Shown here in pieces: positions 8,817-17,535 of a DNA stretch of 39,082 nt. The notes beneath the pieces are model-generated. The model saw nothing but the letters and a program-made list of their open reading frames with translations. It searched no databases and was not told the origin of the DNA. Each line of letters starts with the position of its first letter. The stretch's first letter is position 1. The translations under genes were made by a program, and so were the position numbers. This stretch comes from Promethearchaeota archaeon (GTDB taxonomy: Archaea > Asgardarchaeota > Lokiarchaeia > Sigyniarchaeales > SOKP01), in contig JABCSY010000032.1 of the NCBI GenBank assembly GCA_018238625.1, forward strand, positions 1-39,082. Direction: 5' to 3'.

Positions 8817-10004
8817 GTGAACAAAATATCGCAACAAAGTGTTGATTACGATGTTACCATAGTTGGAGGAGGACCAGGTGGATCTACTGCAGGTTATTTG
8901 TTAAAGAAACTCGGGTTTAATGTACAAATAATCGATAAAGATGTATTTCCTCGTCAAAAGCTATGTGGGGGCATCCTCACTTTTAAAACCTTTAAGCTAT
9001 TAAAGAGAGTATTCGGCGAAACGGTGGAATCACTTCTGGACAAGCACATTATAAATTACTCTACAAATCGGTTTGAAATAAATTATAAAGTAAAAAGGAT
9101 TATGTCAAGCAATATTTCCCAGTATCCTTTTTACCTAGTGGACAGGGTAGTATACGACAATTTCCTTTTAAACAAGGCGAAGGAAGCAGGTGTAGATGTA
9201 ATCGAAGGAGATAGAGTAGAAAAAGTAAATTTAGACACTTGTGAATTAAGTTTATCGAAAGGTGGTAATTTTAAATCAAAATTTATCATAGGCGCTGATG
9301 GAGCTAATAGCATAGTAAAGCAAGAATTTATCCGTAATCAAATAATTAAAAAAGAGCAATGGAATTATAATTTAGCTACAGGATTGGAATGTTTTATCGA
9401 TAGAAAGGATATAGATAAAAAGCTTTTTAATTATCCTATGATTTCCTTTGGGTTTTTAAACTATGGATATAATTGGTTGTTTCCAAATAAAGATAAAGTA
9501 ATTCTCGGCGTTGGAGGGCTCATTAGAAAAAATAAAGGCTATTTTAAAAAAGCGTTGCACAATTTCATATCTGCGTTGGGTATAAATCCTGATATTGTTT
9601 CCGAAATATATGGGCACCCCATCCCCTATGGAAATTTCAAGGTCACTCCTATTTATAAAAATAAAGTAATTTTGATAGGTGATGCAGCGGGTATCGCTGA
9701 CCCGTTTTGGGGCGAGGGAATATTTTACTCACAAAAAACCGCTGAATTCGCTTCTTACGCAATTTTAAAAAATTTACAAAACGTAAAAAAATCTACCACA
9801 CTCTATTTACATTTATTAACTAAATATCTTTATTCTGAGTTTCAATACACAATGAAGCTAAGATGGATTATTTTTAATCAAGTTAATACTCTATTAAAGT
9901 ACTATCCCACACATTTATTGTTAAAAATGATGAAAGATAAATTAAATGAATTAACACAGGGGATTAGATCCTATAGATGGTTACGATTAAAAGACTATTT
10001 TTAA
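8817..10004 (+). CDS. Geranylgeranyl reductase family FAD-dependent oxidoreductase
   Basis: 395 residues. N-terminal Rossmann motif VTIVGGGPGGSTAGYLLKK binds FAD. The family segments DVFPRQKLCGG, FIIGADGANS and VILIGDAAGIADPFWGEGI (second FAD motif) are in order. Archaeal members saturate the isoprenoid chains of membrane ether lipids; the family also includes other flavoenzymes, so the substrate is inferred. The gene has a GTG start. The sequence around it reads GGTGA, so ribosome binding site and start codon overlap and no ATG is available. An in-frame ATA follows five bases after GGTGA, leaving the exact start open. Its stop codon abuts that of the convergent membrane protein gene. Confidence 0.9.
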   Translation: MNKISQQSVDYDVTIVGGGPGGSTAGYLLKKLGFNVQIIDKDVFPRQKLCGGILTFKTFKLLKRVFGETVESLLDKHIINYSTNRFEINYKVKRIMSSNISQYPFYLVDRVVYDNFLLNKAKEAGVDVIEGDRVEKVNLDTCELSLSKGGNFKSKFIIGADGANSIVKQEFIRNQIIKKEQWNYNLATGLECFIDRKDIDKKLFNYPMISFGFLNYGYNWLFPNKDKVILGVGGLIRKNKGYFKKALHNFISALGINPDIVSEIYGHPIPYGNFKVTPIYKNKVILIGDAAGIADPFWGEGIFYSQKTAEFASYAILKNLQNVKKSTTLYLHLLTKYLYSEFQYTMKLRWIIFNQVNTLLKYYPTHLLLKMMKDKLNELTQGIRSYRWLRLKDYF

Positions 10005-10994
10005 TTAAACAACTATAATCATTTCAACTTTATTCATCAAAAACGCAATGAACCAAATAATAACAACGTTAACAAAGCTTATTGAGAAAATTATTACGCT
10101 AGAGATGTTCAATGGAATAATCTGATATATACTATAAACAATGACGATATGAATTAGATATAACATGAACGCATTTTTTCCAACAACGCTGAAAAACTTT
10201 TCTTTTTTCACAAATTCGTGCTTATTCGCCCAAACTTCGAAAATATAATACATTAGATAATAAATTAAAGAAGCAATTCCCACACTGACTATAATATAGG
10301 GCAACGAGATATAAGCCCTACTTATTCCCAAAATGAAACCAAAACCGAAGCCAAGTACCAAGCAAATTAAACCACCAAATAAGAAATAACTTTTAACTTT
10401 ATCTTTACCCTTGGTTAAAGATTCTGCTAAAAAGGAAGATAATATCATCATTGAGCCCCACGAAAGTGCCCCAAAGATTCCTCCCTCGATCGAATCGTAA
10501 ATTAATGATCTTAAATGCGTAAATAGAATAAGTTGATGGAGGATCACGATTATTACAGCAGCTGACAATTTTAAGAAGGGTTTTAACTCGATTAAGGGCA
10601 ATAACAACAAGCCTGACATCCCCAGAACTTGAAATGTTCCCCACCGAAAGTAAAACCCGTCAGGTCCTATATATATAGTTAAAAGGAAGCCAATACCAAT
10701 GAAAATTAAAAACCTGCGAATATATCTCAGTATGGCTTTTTTCCTACCAAATTTTTCCTTGCGTTTTTGGTAAGAAATATTCATATTAAGCGCTAACATA
10801 AAAACGAAAAAAGGAGCAATTAAATCCACATATGTTAGCCCAAAATCTCCAGCGTGTTTGCTCCAAGCTGGTACATTTTCGTAAATCGCTAAAGTATTGA
10901 CAAATACCATTAGAATCACGGTCAAGCCTTTGAACACATCGATACTAAGGAATCTTACCTTTAATTTATCAGAACTTTCTACCGTTTCAATCAA
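10005..10994 (-). CDS. HGSNAT/DUF5009-like multi-pass membrane protein
   Basis: 329 residues with about nine or ten hydrophobic segments. The N-terminal signature RFLSIDVFKGL, MVFVNTLAIYENVPAWSKHA and YVDLIAPFFVFMLAL matches the DUF5009 / heparan-alpha-glucosaminide N-acetyltransferase-like family (R-x-x-S-x-D-x-x-R/K-G, conserved His, D-L-x-x-P-x-F-x-F). Members are thought to transfer acyl groups to sugars across a membrane; the substrate is unknown here. The start is TTG, with no ATG upstream of the conserved motif. The 3' end abuts the GGR gene head-on with no gap, so any termination must occur inside the opposing gene. Confidence 0.75.
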   Translation of the reverse strand: MIETVESSDKLKVRFLSIDVFKGLTVILMVFVNTLAIYENVPAWSKHAGDFGLTYVDLIAPFFVFMLALNMNISYQKRKEKFGRKKAILRYIRRFLIFIGIGFLLTIYIGPDGFYFRWGTFQVLGMSGLLLLPLIELKPFLKLSAAVIIVILHQLILFTHLRSLIYDSIEGGIFGALSWGSMMILSSFLAESLTKGKDKVKSYFLFGGLICLVLGFGFGFILGISRAYISLPYIIVSVGIASLIYYLMYYIFEVWANKHEFVKKEKFFSVVGKNAFMLYLIHIVIVYSIYQIIPLNISSVIIFSISFVNVVIIWFIAFLMNKVEMIIVV

Positions 10995-11100
10995 AATTTT
11001 AAAGAAATCTTATTTATTTAAAGAGTATTAGAGAAAATTTTGTAATAAGTTTTATTAACTTCAAAAAAAGAATTAAAAAAAATTAAATTTATAAATCTGA

Positions 11101-11439
11101 TTAACCCGCTTGCATTAATATCTTGAAATTACAATTAATAATTTCAAATTCTTTTGTATACATCCCAACAACCTCTTGAGCAGCCCGTTCTTTTTCTATT
11201 CTTTCGTAGAACTTATTAAAATCTTTAAGATCTTTAAATAGTAGCTGCTCTGTGTATCTATTCTTATTTTCTGAAATTTGATAAGAGAAATATTTTTTAT
11301 CTGTTATCATGGGGAAAAAGAGTTCATGACGTAAACAACCATGAGATTCATAAAATGGTTTCAATCTATTTTTGGCATAATTAAGGAAACTTTCCAGCTT
11401 TTCTTGAGGAATTTCGCATGACCATTGAACCAAAATCAT
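11101..11439 (-). CDS. Small dimeric alpha/beta-barrel (ABM-like) protein
   Basis: 112 residues. The start ATG has a GGTGATAA ribosome binding site a few bases upstream. The layout is beta (MILVQWSCEI), helix (EKLESFLNYAKNRLKPFYESHG), beta (HELFFPM), beta (SYQISENKNRYTEQLLF), helix (DLKDFNKFYERIEKERAAQ), beta (EFEIINCNFKIL). This resembles the ferredoxin-like dimeric barrel of antibiotic-biosynthesis-monooxygenase and related proteins, with the F/L-x-D-x-x-x-F pattern before the second helix. The specific reaction cannot be told, and it may not be an enzyme. Confidence 0.5.
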   Translation of the reverse strand: MILVQWSCEIPQEKLESFLNYAKNRLKPFYESHGCLRHELFFPMITDKKYFSYQISENKNRYTEQLLFKDLKDFNKFYERIEKERAAQEVVGMYTKEFEIINCNFKILMQAG

Positions 11440-11586
11440 TATTTTATCACCTTCTTAGTTTAGATTTTTATTAATTTAGCAAATAATTAATATAAAAGAG
11501 AGTAATGATTTTTAAAAATACATAATTAAGATTATGTTATCTATTTGTAAAAAAAAATACCACTTTTTAGGTCTTTTATTATATTT

Positions 11587-12696
11587 TTATATTTTCCATT
11601 GACCTTCTTCGTAGATAACTTTTCCGTCGGCTATAATTTTAGAGCCTGGGGAGTTCATATCTTTCAAAAGATCCCAATGAATTGCGCTTTGGTTGGTTGA
11701 TCCCGTCTCTGATGGTCCAGCACCTACCGCACAATGCATGGTCCCGCCCATTTTCTCGTCAAATAACATGTTTTTTGTAAATTTGGTTATGCCATAGTTT
11801 GTCCCTATAGCAAATTCACCTAAAATATTAGCATTTTCGATCGCAATTATCTCTTGTAGTAACTCTTCGGCTTTGTCAGCAGTGGCTTTAACAACTTTTC
11901 CGTCTTTAAAGTCTAGACGGATATTTTCGATTTCTCTTCCACTATATATTCCAGGATAAGTAAATCTTATATGTCCGTTTACTGAATCTTCTAATGGGCT
12001 CGTAAAGACCTCTCCATCGGGTAAATTATTATGTCCACAACAATTAACCCATTTTCTACCCTTAACAGAGAGCGTTAAATCGGTGTCCTCACCTAATACG
12101 TGAATCTTATCGACTTTATTTAAGATTTCGCAGAATTTATCCTGTTTTTTCTCAATCTCCTTCCACTCTTTAACTGGATCTTCCTTATCTAATAATAAAG
12201 CCTTTTCTACAAATTCGGAGTAAGAAAACTTGTCCATATTTGCCTCTTGAGCAAAAGAATGGCATGGATAAGGAACTACCACCCAGTTCAATTCTCCTTT
12301 TGCGTATCTTTCCATGTAGATTTTCATTAATTCTTGTTTGCGTGGTGAGCCTTTAACTTTAGCGACTTTTTTTGGGTCAACTAAAGAGAGTTTACGCGTG
12401 TTATAATCCCCAAAGATGTTGATCATACAATCAAATTCTTTAGTTAATGTTAGTAAAATATCGTCAAGATATAATAGCTGTTCTTCTGATCCGTGTTTAA
12501 AAAGCAATTCTTGTGTTCCTTCTATTTGGGGGATTAATAAAGGATGTCCTCCAGCTTTAATAATCTCAGCATAGAGCGCTTGAAAGAGTTCTTGTGCTAC
12601 GATGGGTCCTGAAACGAATACTCTTTGGTCTTTTTTTACGCCCACAGCGTAATTAACTGCTAATTTTGCTATTTTTTCATAAAAAGTATTGATCAT
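11587..12696 (-). CDS. Family M29 metallo-aminopeptidase
   Basis: 369 residues, close to the 370-410 typical of M29 (AmpS/PepS, aminopeptidase T). The metal-binding set of the family is complete: Glu229 in LPDGEVFTSP, Glu294 in LGEFAIGTN, His321 in GTMHCAVG, and His340 with Asp342 in SAIHWDL. It releases N-terminal residues from peptides in the cytosol using two metal ions, fitting peptide catabolism. It has an ATG start with no clear Shine-Dalgarno site and stands on its own with gaps of about 150 bases on both sides. Confidence 0.95.
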   Translation of the reverse strand: MINTFYEKIAKLAVNYAVGVKKDQRVFVSGPIVAQELFQALYAEIIKAGGHPLLIPQIEGTQELLFKHGSEEQLLYLDDILLTLTKEFDCMINIFGDYNTRKLSLVDPKKVAKVKGSPRKQELMKIYMERYAKGELNWVVVPYPCHSFAQEANMDKFSYSEFVEKALLLDKEDPVKEWKEIEKKQDKFCEILNKVDKIHVLGEDTDLTLSVKGRKWVNCCGHNNLPDGEVFTSPLEDSVNGHIRFTYPGIYSGREIENIRLDFKDGKVVKATADKAEELLQEIIAIENANILGEFAIGTNYGITKFTKNMLFDEKMGGTMHCAVGAGPSETGSTNQSAIHWDLLKDMNSPGSKIIADGKVIYEEGQWKI

Positions 12697-12845
12697 GCTT
12701 TAATTAATTATTGTCAAAATTTAAAGAATTTGTTCTTATTTATTAGATAGATTTAAACTAAAATGCTAAGAGAGACTTAATACTTAAGTTTAAAACCTTT
12801 TTTTTCTTTTCTTATTAATCTTTTTTTTCTTAATTATTTAAATAC

Positions 12846-14105
12846 TCAATAATACGTATCTGGAATCGAATTAACTTGTGGAAAGAGTATTTTAATTAAA
12901 TTTTTTGACGAGGGATTTACTCTCGCATCTTTAACGATATGATTTATTTCGTCTATGGTTTTATCGCCAAGAAGTAATTTTAATAACATTGCTCCTGGTA
13001 TTCTGACATCGCATTTCTCGACTTCAGGATAACCGCTCTTTCTCTTGATAGCTTCAATTATACCGTTATTAAATATTAACTCGATTGATTGCTTATAGTC
13101 GCTGATAATTACCGTTTTGGATAAATTATTAAATTTTGATTTTTCAATTCTATTTTCAAGGACAACCTTGATCGATTCAAAAAACCGCTTAAGATCTGGT
13201 ATTTTTAGCTGCCAACCATAATTTGATTGTAATTTTCCTCCTATAGAAAGAATATATTTCCCAAATTCAGAAAATTCGGCGATGTTCAGGTTCAAATCTT
13301 TTTCTTCTTTAGGATTCTCATTTATATGTTGCAAGAGTTTTATCATCTGAGGAGGGGATAATTGTGGAGTAATGATAGTATAAACTTCGTTATCGAAAGA
13401 CTTTCCAATTAAGAAATAACCTTCTGGTTTTCCGTTTTCTTCTATAATATACGCCGATAATTTGCTATCATCGTAAGAATCGTTCATAAATTTGAAGTAA
13501 AAGCTCTCTGTATCAAAATTGTTAGAGATTAAGAAGCTATTGCTATTTGAATTATATTGATTTTCGATATAACCTATATCTTTACGCGAAGCCATCCTAA
13601 TATCTAGGTGACTTAACTCCATAGATGGTATTTGATTTGGCGAAAGTGAAAATCTTTCGTCTAAAGATAATACAAATTCGTACCCAAATCGTCTGTAATA
13701 GTAAGGAATTCCTCTGAGACCGGATAAAAGATAACCCCGTTCCATCATAACTCGTTCGTAGAATTCATTCAATTTACTCATTATTCCCTTTCCACGATAT
13801 TCCTTTAAAGTACCTACAAAACCCATCTCACAAACGGGTAATAATTTCCCTTCAAATCGCCATTCAAGCGGTAATAACGTTAGCGAAGAGATAATTTGAC
13901 CCGTACTATTATCTTCAATATAAAACCATAGTATATCTTGTTTTTTAGGATGTTCTTTGAATATTCTTTCAATGTATTCTTTAATCTCTTCTCCGTGAAC
14001 TGCAACATTAAGCTCTAGAATTTTAATATAATCTTCGTTGCTGTCATTAGATATCCGTAAAGAAAATTGCTCATCAAGTTTAGTAAAAAATCCTTTTTCA
14101 ATCAT
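12846..14105 (-). CDS. Eis-like GNAT family N-acetyltransferase
   Basis: 419 residues, matching the three-part architecture of Eis-type acetyltransferases (COG4552-like). The N-terminal GNAT domain has EMGFVGTLKEYRGKGIMSKL (acetyl-CoA loop RGKGIMS at 104-110) followed by the characteristic GLRGIPYYYRRFGYEF. A second, degenerate GNAT-like domain lies at about 165-300, and an SCP2-like C-terminal part ends with AMLLKLLLGDKTIDEI. Family members acetylate amines, including aminoglycosides and protein lysines; the substrate here is unknown. The gene is monocistronic in appearance. Confidence 0.85.
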   Translation of the reverse strand: MIEKGFFTKLDEQFSLRISNDSNEDYIKILELNVAVHGEEIKEYIERIFKEHPKKQDILWFYIEDNSTGQIISSLTLLPLEWRFEGKLLPVCEMGFVGTLKEYRGKGIMSKLNEFYERVMMERGYLLSGLRGIPYYYRRFGYEFVLSLDERFSLSPNQIPSMELSHLDIRMASRKDIGYIENQYNSNSNSFLISNNFDTESFYFKFMNDSYDDSKLSAYIIEENGKPEGYFLIGKSFDNEVYTIITPQLSPPQMIKLLQHINENPKEEKDLNLNIAEFSEFGKYILSIGGKLQSNYGWQLKIPDLKRFFESIKVVLENRIEKSKFNNLSKTVIISDYKQSIELIFNNGIIEAIKRKSGYPEVEKCDVRIPGAMLLKLLLGDKTIDEINHIVKDARVNPSSKNLIKILFPQVNSIPDTYY

Positions 14106-14322
14106 TACATTGTTTAAAATCTAAGAAGATATTTCAATATTTTTACATAATTGTTGATTGCAACGAATTTGCAAGAAAGATTAAAATAGATAAAGGTCTC
14201 AAATAATAATTATAAAAACAAATTGACACTTTAATTATGACTACATCAAGTAAAGAAGGAAAAGTTCGCATCGAGGGTAGTAAGAGGTATTACAAAGACG
14301 CATGGATGGAAAAGAAAGATAA

Positions 14323-14406
14323 ACTTTACATTCTGCATTACGTGAGAAAGTTGAAAATTTAATTCAGTTTCCGAGAATAGGAAGAATAGTGCCCGAGCTC
14401 GATTAG
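14323..14406 (+). pseudogene. RelE/ParE-type toxin remnant
   Basis: One frame reads LHSALREKVENLIQFPRIGR then IVPELD and stop. This fits the middle of RelE/ParE toxins (L-x-x-FP-x-x-GR-x-VPEL). The catalytic C-terminal half is missing, and the frame is blocked upstream by TAA at 14320-14322. A 41-codon open frame at 14237-14362 (starting MTTSSKEGKVRIEG) overlaps in another frame and may be part of the same decayed locus, but I do not recognise it. The rest of the gap from 14106 to 14455 shows nothing else. Confidence 0.55.
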
Positions 14407-14455
14407 TTTTCTAAAAAAATCAATTTAAGAAAATTCTTTACATAAAAGAATAGAC

Positions 14456-15898
14456 TTAACCTTTATCAGAGAATGTGTGTTTTTGAAGATACCAATCTTT
14501 TAAGCTCTCGAATTCAAACCTGCTTACGAGTGGAAGGTCGCCTTTAGCATCGAGATTTATTTTTTCAAAAGCATCATCGCATATTTCTGGATTTTCGTTA
14601 GCAATATTTATATTCCACTCAGGATCGTTCTTCAAGTCGTATAATTTTTGATGTTTTCTGTTATTAGAAGTAATTAACGCGTAATTATCGTCCTTGTACA
14701 ACGTACACACATCAAATCCACATGTAATATAATTCCGTCCATCTAAATTCTGATCTTCCTCATCAACAAAAATAGATAAATCAATGCCTTCTAATGCTTT
14801 AGGTTTATCTTTATTTAAAAACCCAAAAATGGTTGGTAATATGTCGAAATTATACACGTAAGGTTTCCTAATTCTTTTTGGACCATTAATTCCTCCTGGA
14901 GGCTTAATCATAAAAGGAAGGTCTACTAATTCAGGATACATAAACATGGGAAGCTTTCCCGTCGCATTGTGTTCGCCTATACTGTGTCCATGGTCGCTAA
15001 TAAAAATTATCAAAGAATCGTCGTAAACTTCTAATTCCTTTAACTCGTTAACGAAATAGCCGAACCAATTATCGCATAAAGAAACCTCTCCCGCGTAACT
15101 AGCCCTCATGAATTTTAACTCTTCATCGGTTAGATAATCAACGCTTTCCATATAAGCAGGGGTTATCATTTTTATCCCTGTATAACCTTTTTCTACATAC
15201 AAATCAAGATATTTTTGTGGAGGGTCCCAAGGTTCGTGAGGGTCGAACTCATCAATAAGACAAAAAACCTTTTTTAAATCTAAAGTGTCTTTAACGAATT
15301 CAATTGCCTTTTTAAATGTTTTAGCTGGGAAATAATCCTCTTCTGACTTACGCTCTTTAACGTTAGAGAAATGCGCTTTCAATACTCTTTTTTGCAGTAA
15401 TTTTATTACGGCGTTTTTTTTTACGATATGCAATTTAAGTAATTGTTTCATTTCAGCTTTACCGTTCCTCATTCTAACTCTATATTTGTCGTCTTCATGA
15501 CCTCTTATCCAATTCCATTGGTCATATCCTAAATGAAAATTCATGTTTGGTTTAAACTGATGATAAGTACTTGTGATAAAAGATGTTAAAAAAGCCTCGC
15601 TCTTTAAATATTCGGATAAATGCCTGTGATGTGGCGGTATAGGGTCCCATCCGTTTAAATGAACGATATCGTCTGTGCGTAATTCTGGTCTCTTATGGTT
15701 AAATGGAAAAGTTCTTATGCCGGTATGTATAGCTCTACGAACAGGAATGGTCGCTAGCGATTCAGGATATGCCTTATCAAATACAATGCAATCTTTCGCA
15801 AATGAGTCCACCGAAGGTGTTTTTATCCAATCGTTCCCATAGGTCTGCCCTGTGTGATCTTTTCTTAAAGTATCAAAAATAACTACAAAAATTCTCAT
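14456..15898 (-). CDS. Sulfatase-superfamily hydrolase/transferase with Thr at the nucleophile site
   Basis: 480 residues with the alkaline-phosphatase/sulfatase fold. N-terminal metal site FDTLRKDHTGQ (Asp9), nucleophile region SLATIPVRRAIHTG, and the C-terminal metal pair Asp302-His303 in ISDHGHSIGEH are all present. True sulfatases carry Cys or Ser in C/S-x-P-x-R for conversion to formylglycine. Here the aligned residue is Thr50 (T-I-P-V-R), as in phosphodiesterase or phosphotransferase branches, so sulfate hydrolysis is doubtful. There is no signal peptide or membrane segment. It is the last gene of a minus-strand run with the GT-C enzyme (22-base gap) and the propeller protein, suggesting a surface-glycan or lipid task. 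Confidence 0.87.
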   Translation of the reverse strand: MRIFVVIFDTLRKDHTGQTYGNDWIKTPSVDSFAKDCIVFDKAYPESLATIPVRRAIHTGIRTFPFNHKRPELRTDDIVHLNGWDPIPPHHRHLSEYLKSEAFLTSFITSTYHQFKPNMNFHLGYDQWNWIRGHEDDKYRVRMRNGKAEMKQLLKLHIVKKNAVIKLLQKRVLKAHFSNVKERKSEEDYFPAKTFKKAIEFVKDTLDLKKVFCLIDEFDPHEPWDPPQKYLDLYVEKGYTGIKMITPAYMESVDYLTDEELKFMRASYAGEVSLCDNWFGYFVNELKELEVYDDSLIIFISDHGHSIGEHNATGKLPMFMYPELVDLPFMIKPPGGINGPKRIRKPYVYNFDILPTIFGFLNKDKPKALEGIDLSIFVDEEDQNLDGRNYITCGFDVCTLYKDDNYALITSNNRKHQKLYDLKNDPEWNINIANENPEICDDAFEKINLDAKGDLPLVSRFEFESLKDWYLQKHTFSDKG

Positions 15899-15920
15899 AT
15901 TTTAGAAAATTAACAATCAT

Positions 15921-17471
15921 TTATATATAAAATCTATGAGAAGAATTAATAAGTGCGTTAATTGCAGATTCGGGGATGTAATAATCGTTGAACAAATAAA
16001 CTTGATAAATGTAATCAAATATATAGAGAATATCGGCATAGTACACTTGAGCGTAGAATATTAAGCGATAATTACTTAGAAAACGACTATCTGCTTTAAT
16101 ATAGTCAAAATATTCGTCGTTTAAAATAAGAAATGTAATATTTTGTTCTAATATGTAATCGGCATCCGTGGGGTTATTATAGACGTGCAAATCTTGTAAA
16201 CTATATGGGTAAATGTCTATAGTGCGTATGTTGGAATAAAAAGGTAATGCGCCCACATCCCACACAGCAAGAGAAGCGTTTTCTGATGTATTCTCGTTAA
16301 TCCATTTTCCTAACGTAATGTTGCAATCTCTTAACCCAGTTCCATACGCATTAACGAATGGATAAAAAGTAAATACCAGTAAAACATTTGATATGCAAAT
16401 CACCAAAATTGTAATTTTCTTAATGTTCTTCCATAACTCAATATCATTTCTATAATTTCTACCTAAAATTGTTAAAAAATTAAGCGATTTTGGTAATAGA
16501 AGATAAATTAAAGGTATTATAGGGACAGTAAATCGAAATCCGGGCATCCAACTTGTTATTAACAATAATAGAATAGATAAAATTAGAATTAACAATGCTA
16601 AATACAATTTTTCCTCGTTTTTAAACCGAAGTTTTGAGTTTTTAAGAAAATTGCCACCAATTAAGAGAAAAACCGGTACAAATAATAGGATTAAAGGGAT
16701 ATAAAAACCTAAACGCCCTAAGAACAAACCGAGACTAAAAACACCTTGTTTGGCCGAAAAAGTATGAGGTAAAATATTGTTATAGTAAGAAACTCTCCAA
16801 AAGAAATACGGAGCGTAAATAATCGCAAAAAGACCAGTAAAATAAAGTAATTGACATAATTTTTGTAGCTTGGAGACCTTCTTATTTTTAAATAGTAGGC
16901 ACGTAAAAAAAAGCCAAGTTAGGCCAAAAACTATTAACCCTTCGTGGCGAGTTAGGCTTAGCAGAACGAAAAAGAGGGGAGAAATTTTGATTGGATTATT
17001 TTTCCGTTTACTTATATCAATAATAAAAAAGTATACAGAGATTAATAATAGAAAGGAGAACAACGAGGTTTCTAACCCTCCGACCGACCAGAGAGCAATG
17101 TTAGGAGTTAATACGTAAAAAACGATAATAAAATTGCTAAATTTCTCAGATTTATTAAGTAAAAAAGCTAATTTGTAAAGAATAAAGACGCTCAAATGAC
17201 AAAAAATCATTCCAGAAAGTTTGGAAAAAACTATTGGGTCTATATTTAAAGGAAAGCTTACTGTCATCAATAAAACCCATAAGAAATTGGAATAACCTTC
17301 TACGGGAATCTCACCTATGTTGAAAACCATTTGTTGATGAAAGTAGAGATTTTTAGCGTATCTAAACGTAATAAACGCATCATCAATAATGAAATTCCAA
17401 AATAAAAGCTGAAACAATAATAAAATTAAATGGGAACTGATTTGAAAATAAGTAGTCTTACTTAGATTCAT
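15921..17471 (-). CDS. GT-C type membrane glycosyltransferase
   Basis: 516 residues with ten or more hydrophobic helices. The first extracytoplasmic loop has the GT-C signature: paired acidic residues IIDDAFITFRYAKNL (Asp30, Asp31) followed by VFNIGEIPVEGYSNFLW. This motif is typical of polyprenyl-phosphate-sugar-dependent transferases related to bacterial arabinofuranosyl/mannosyl enzymes. The C-terminal soluble part (about 380-516) has a WDVGALPFYS strand-turn also seen in the family. It would add a sugar to an acceptor on the outer face of the membrane. It is flanked closely by the sulfatase-like gene downstream and the propeller gene 64 bases upstream, all on the same strand. Sugar and acceptor are unknown. 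Confidence 0.85.
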   Translation of the reverse strand: MNLSKTTYFQISSHLILLLFQLLFWNFIIDDAFITFRYAKNLYFHQQMVFNIGEIPVEGYSNFLWVLLMTVSFPLNIDPIVFSKLSGMIFCHLSVFILYKLAFLLNKSEKFSNFIIVFYVLTPNIALWSVGGLETSLFSFLLLISVYFFIIDISKRKNNPIKISPLFFVLLSLTRHEGLIVFGLTWLFFTCLLFKNKKVSKLQKLCQLLYFTGLFAIIYAPYFFWRVSYYNNILPHTFSAKQGVFSLGLFLGRLGFYIPLILLFVPVFLLIGGNFLKNSKLRFKNEEKLYLALLILILSILLLLITSWMPGFRFTVPIIPLIYLLLPKSLNFLTILGRNYRNDIELWKNIKKITILVICISNVLLVFTFYPFVNAYGTGLRDCNITLGKWINENTSENASLAVWDVGALPFYSNIRTIDIYPYSLQDLHVYNNPTDADYILEQNITFLILNDEYFDYIKADSRFLSNYRLIFYAQVYYADILYIFDYIYQVYLFNDYYIPESAINALINSSHRFYI

Positions 17472-17535
17472 ATTAAATTTTAATTACAGCTCTATAATTA
17501 AATTTTGTTTTAATTTTTTGGAAGCAAAGCAATAA

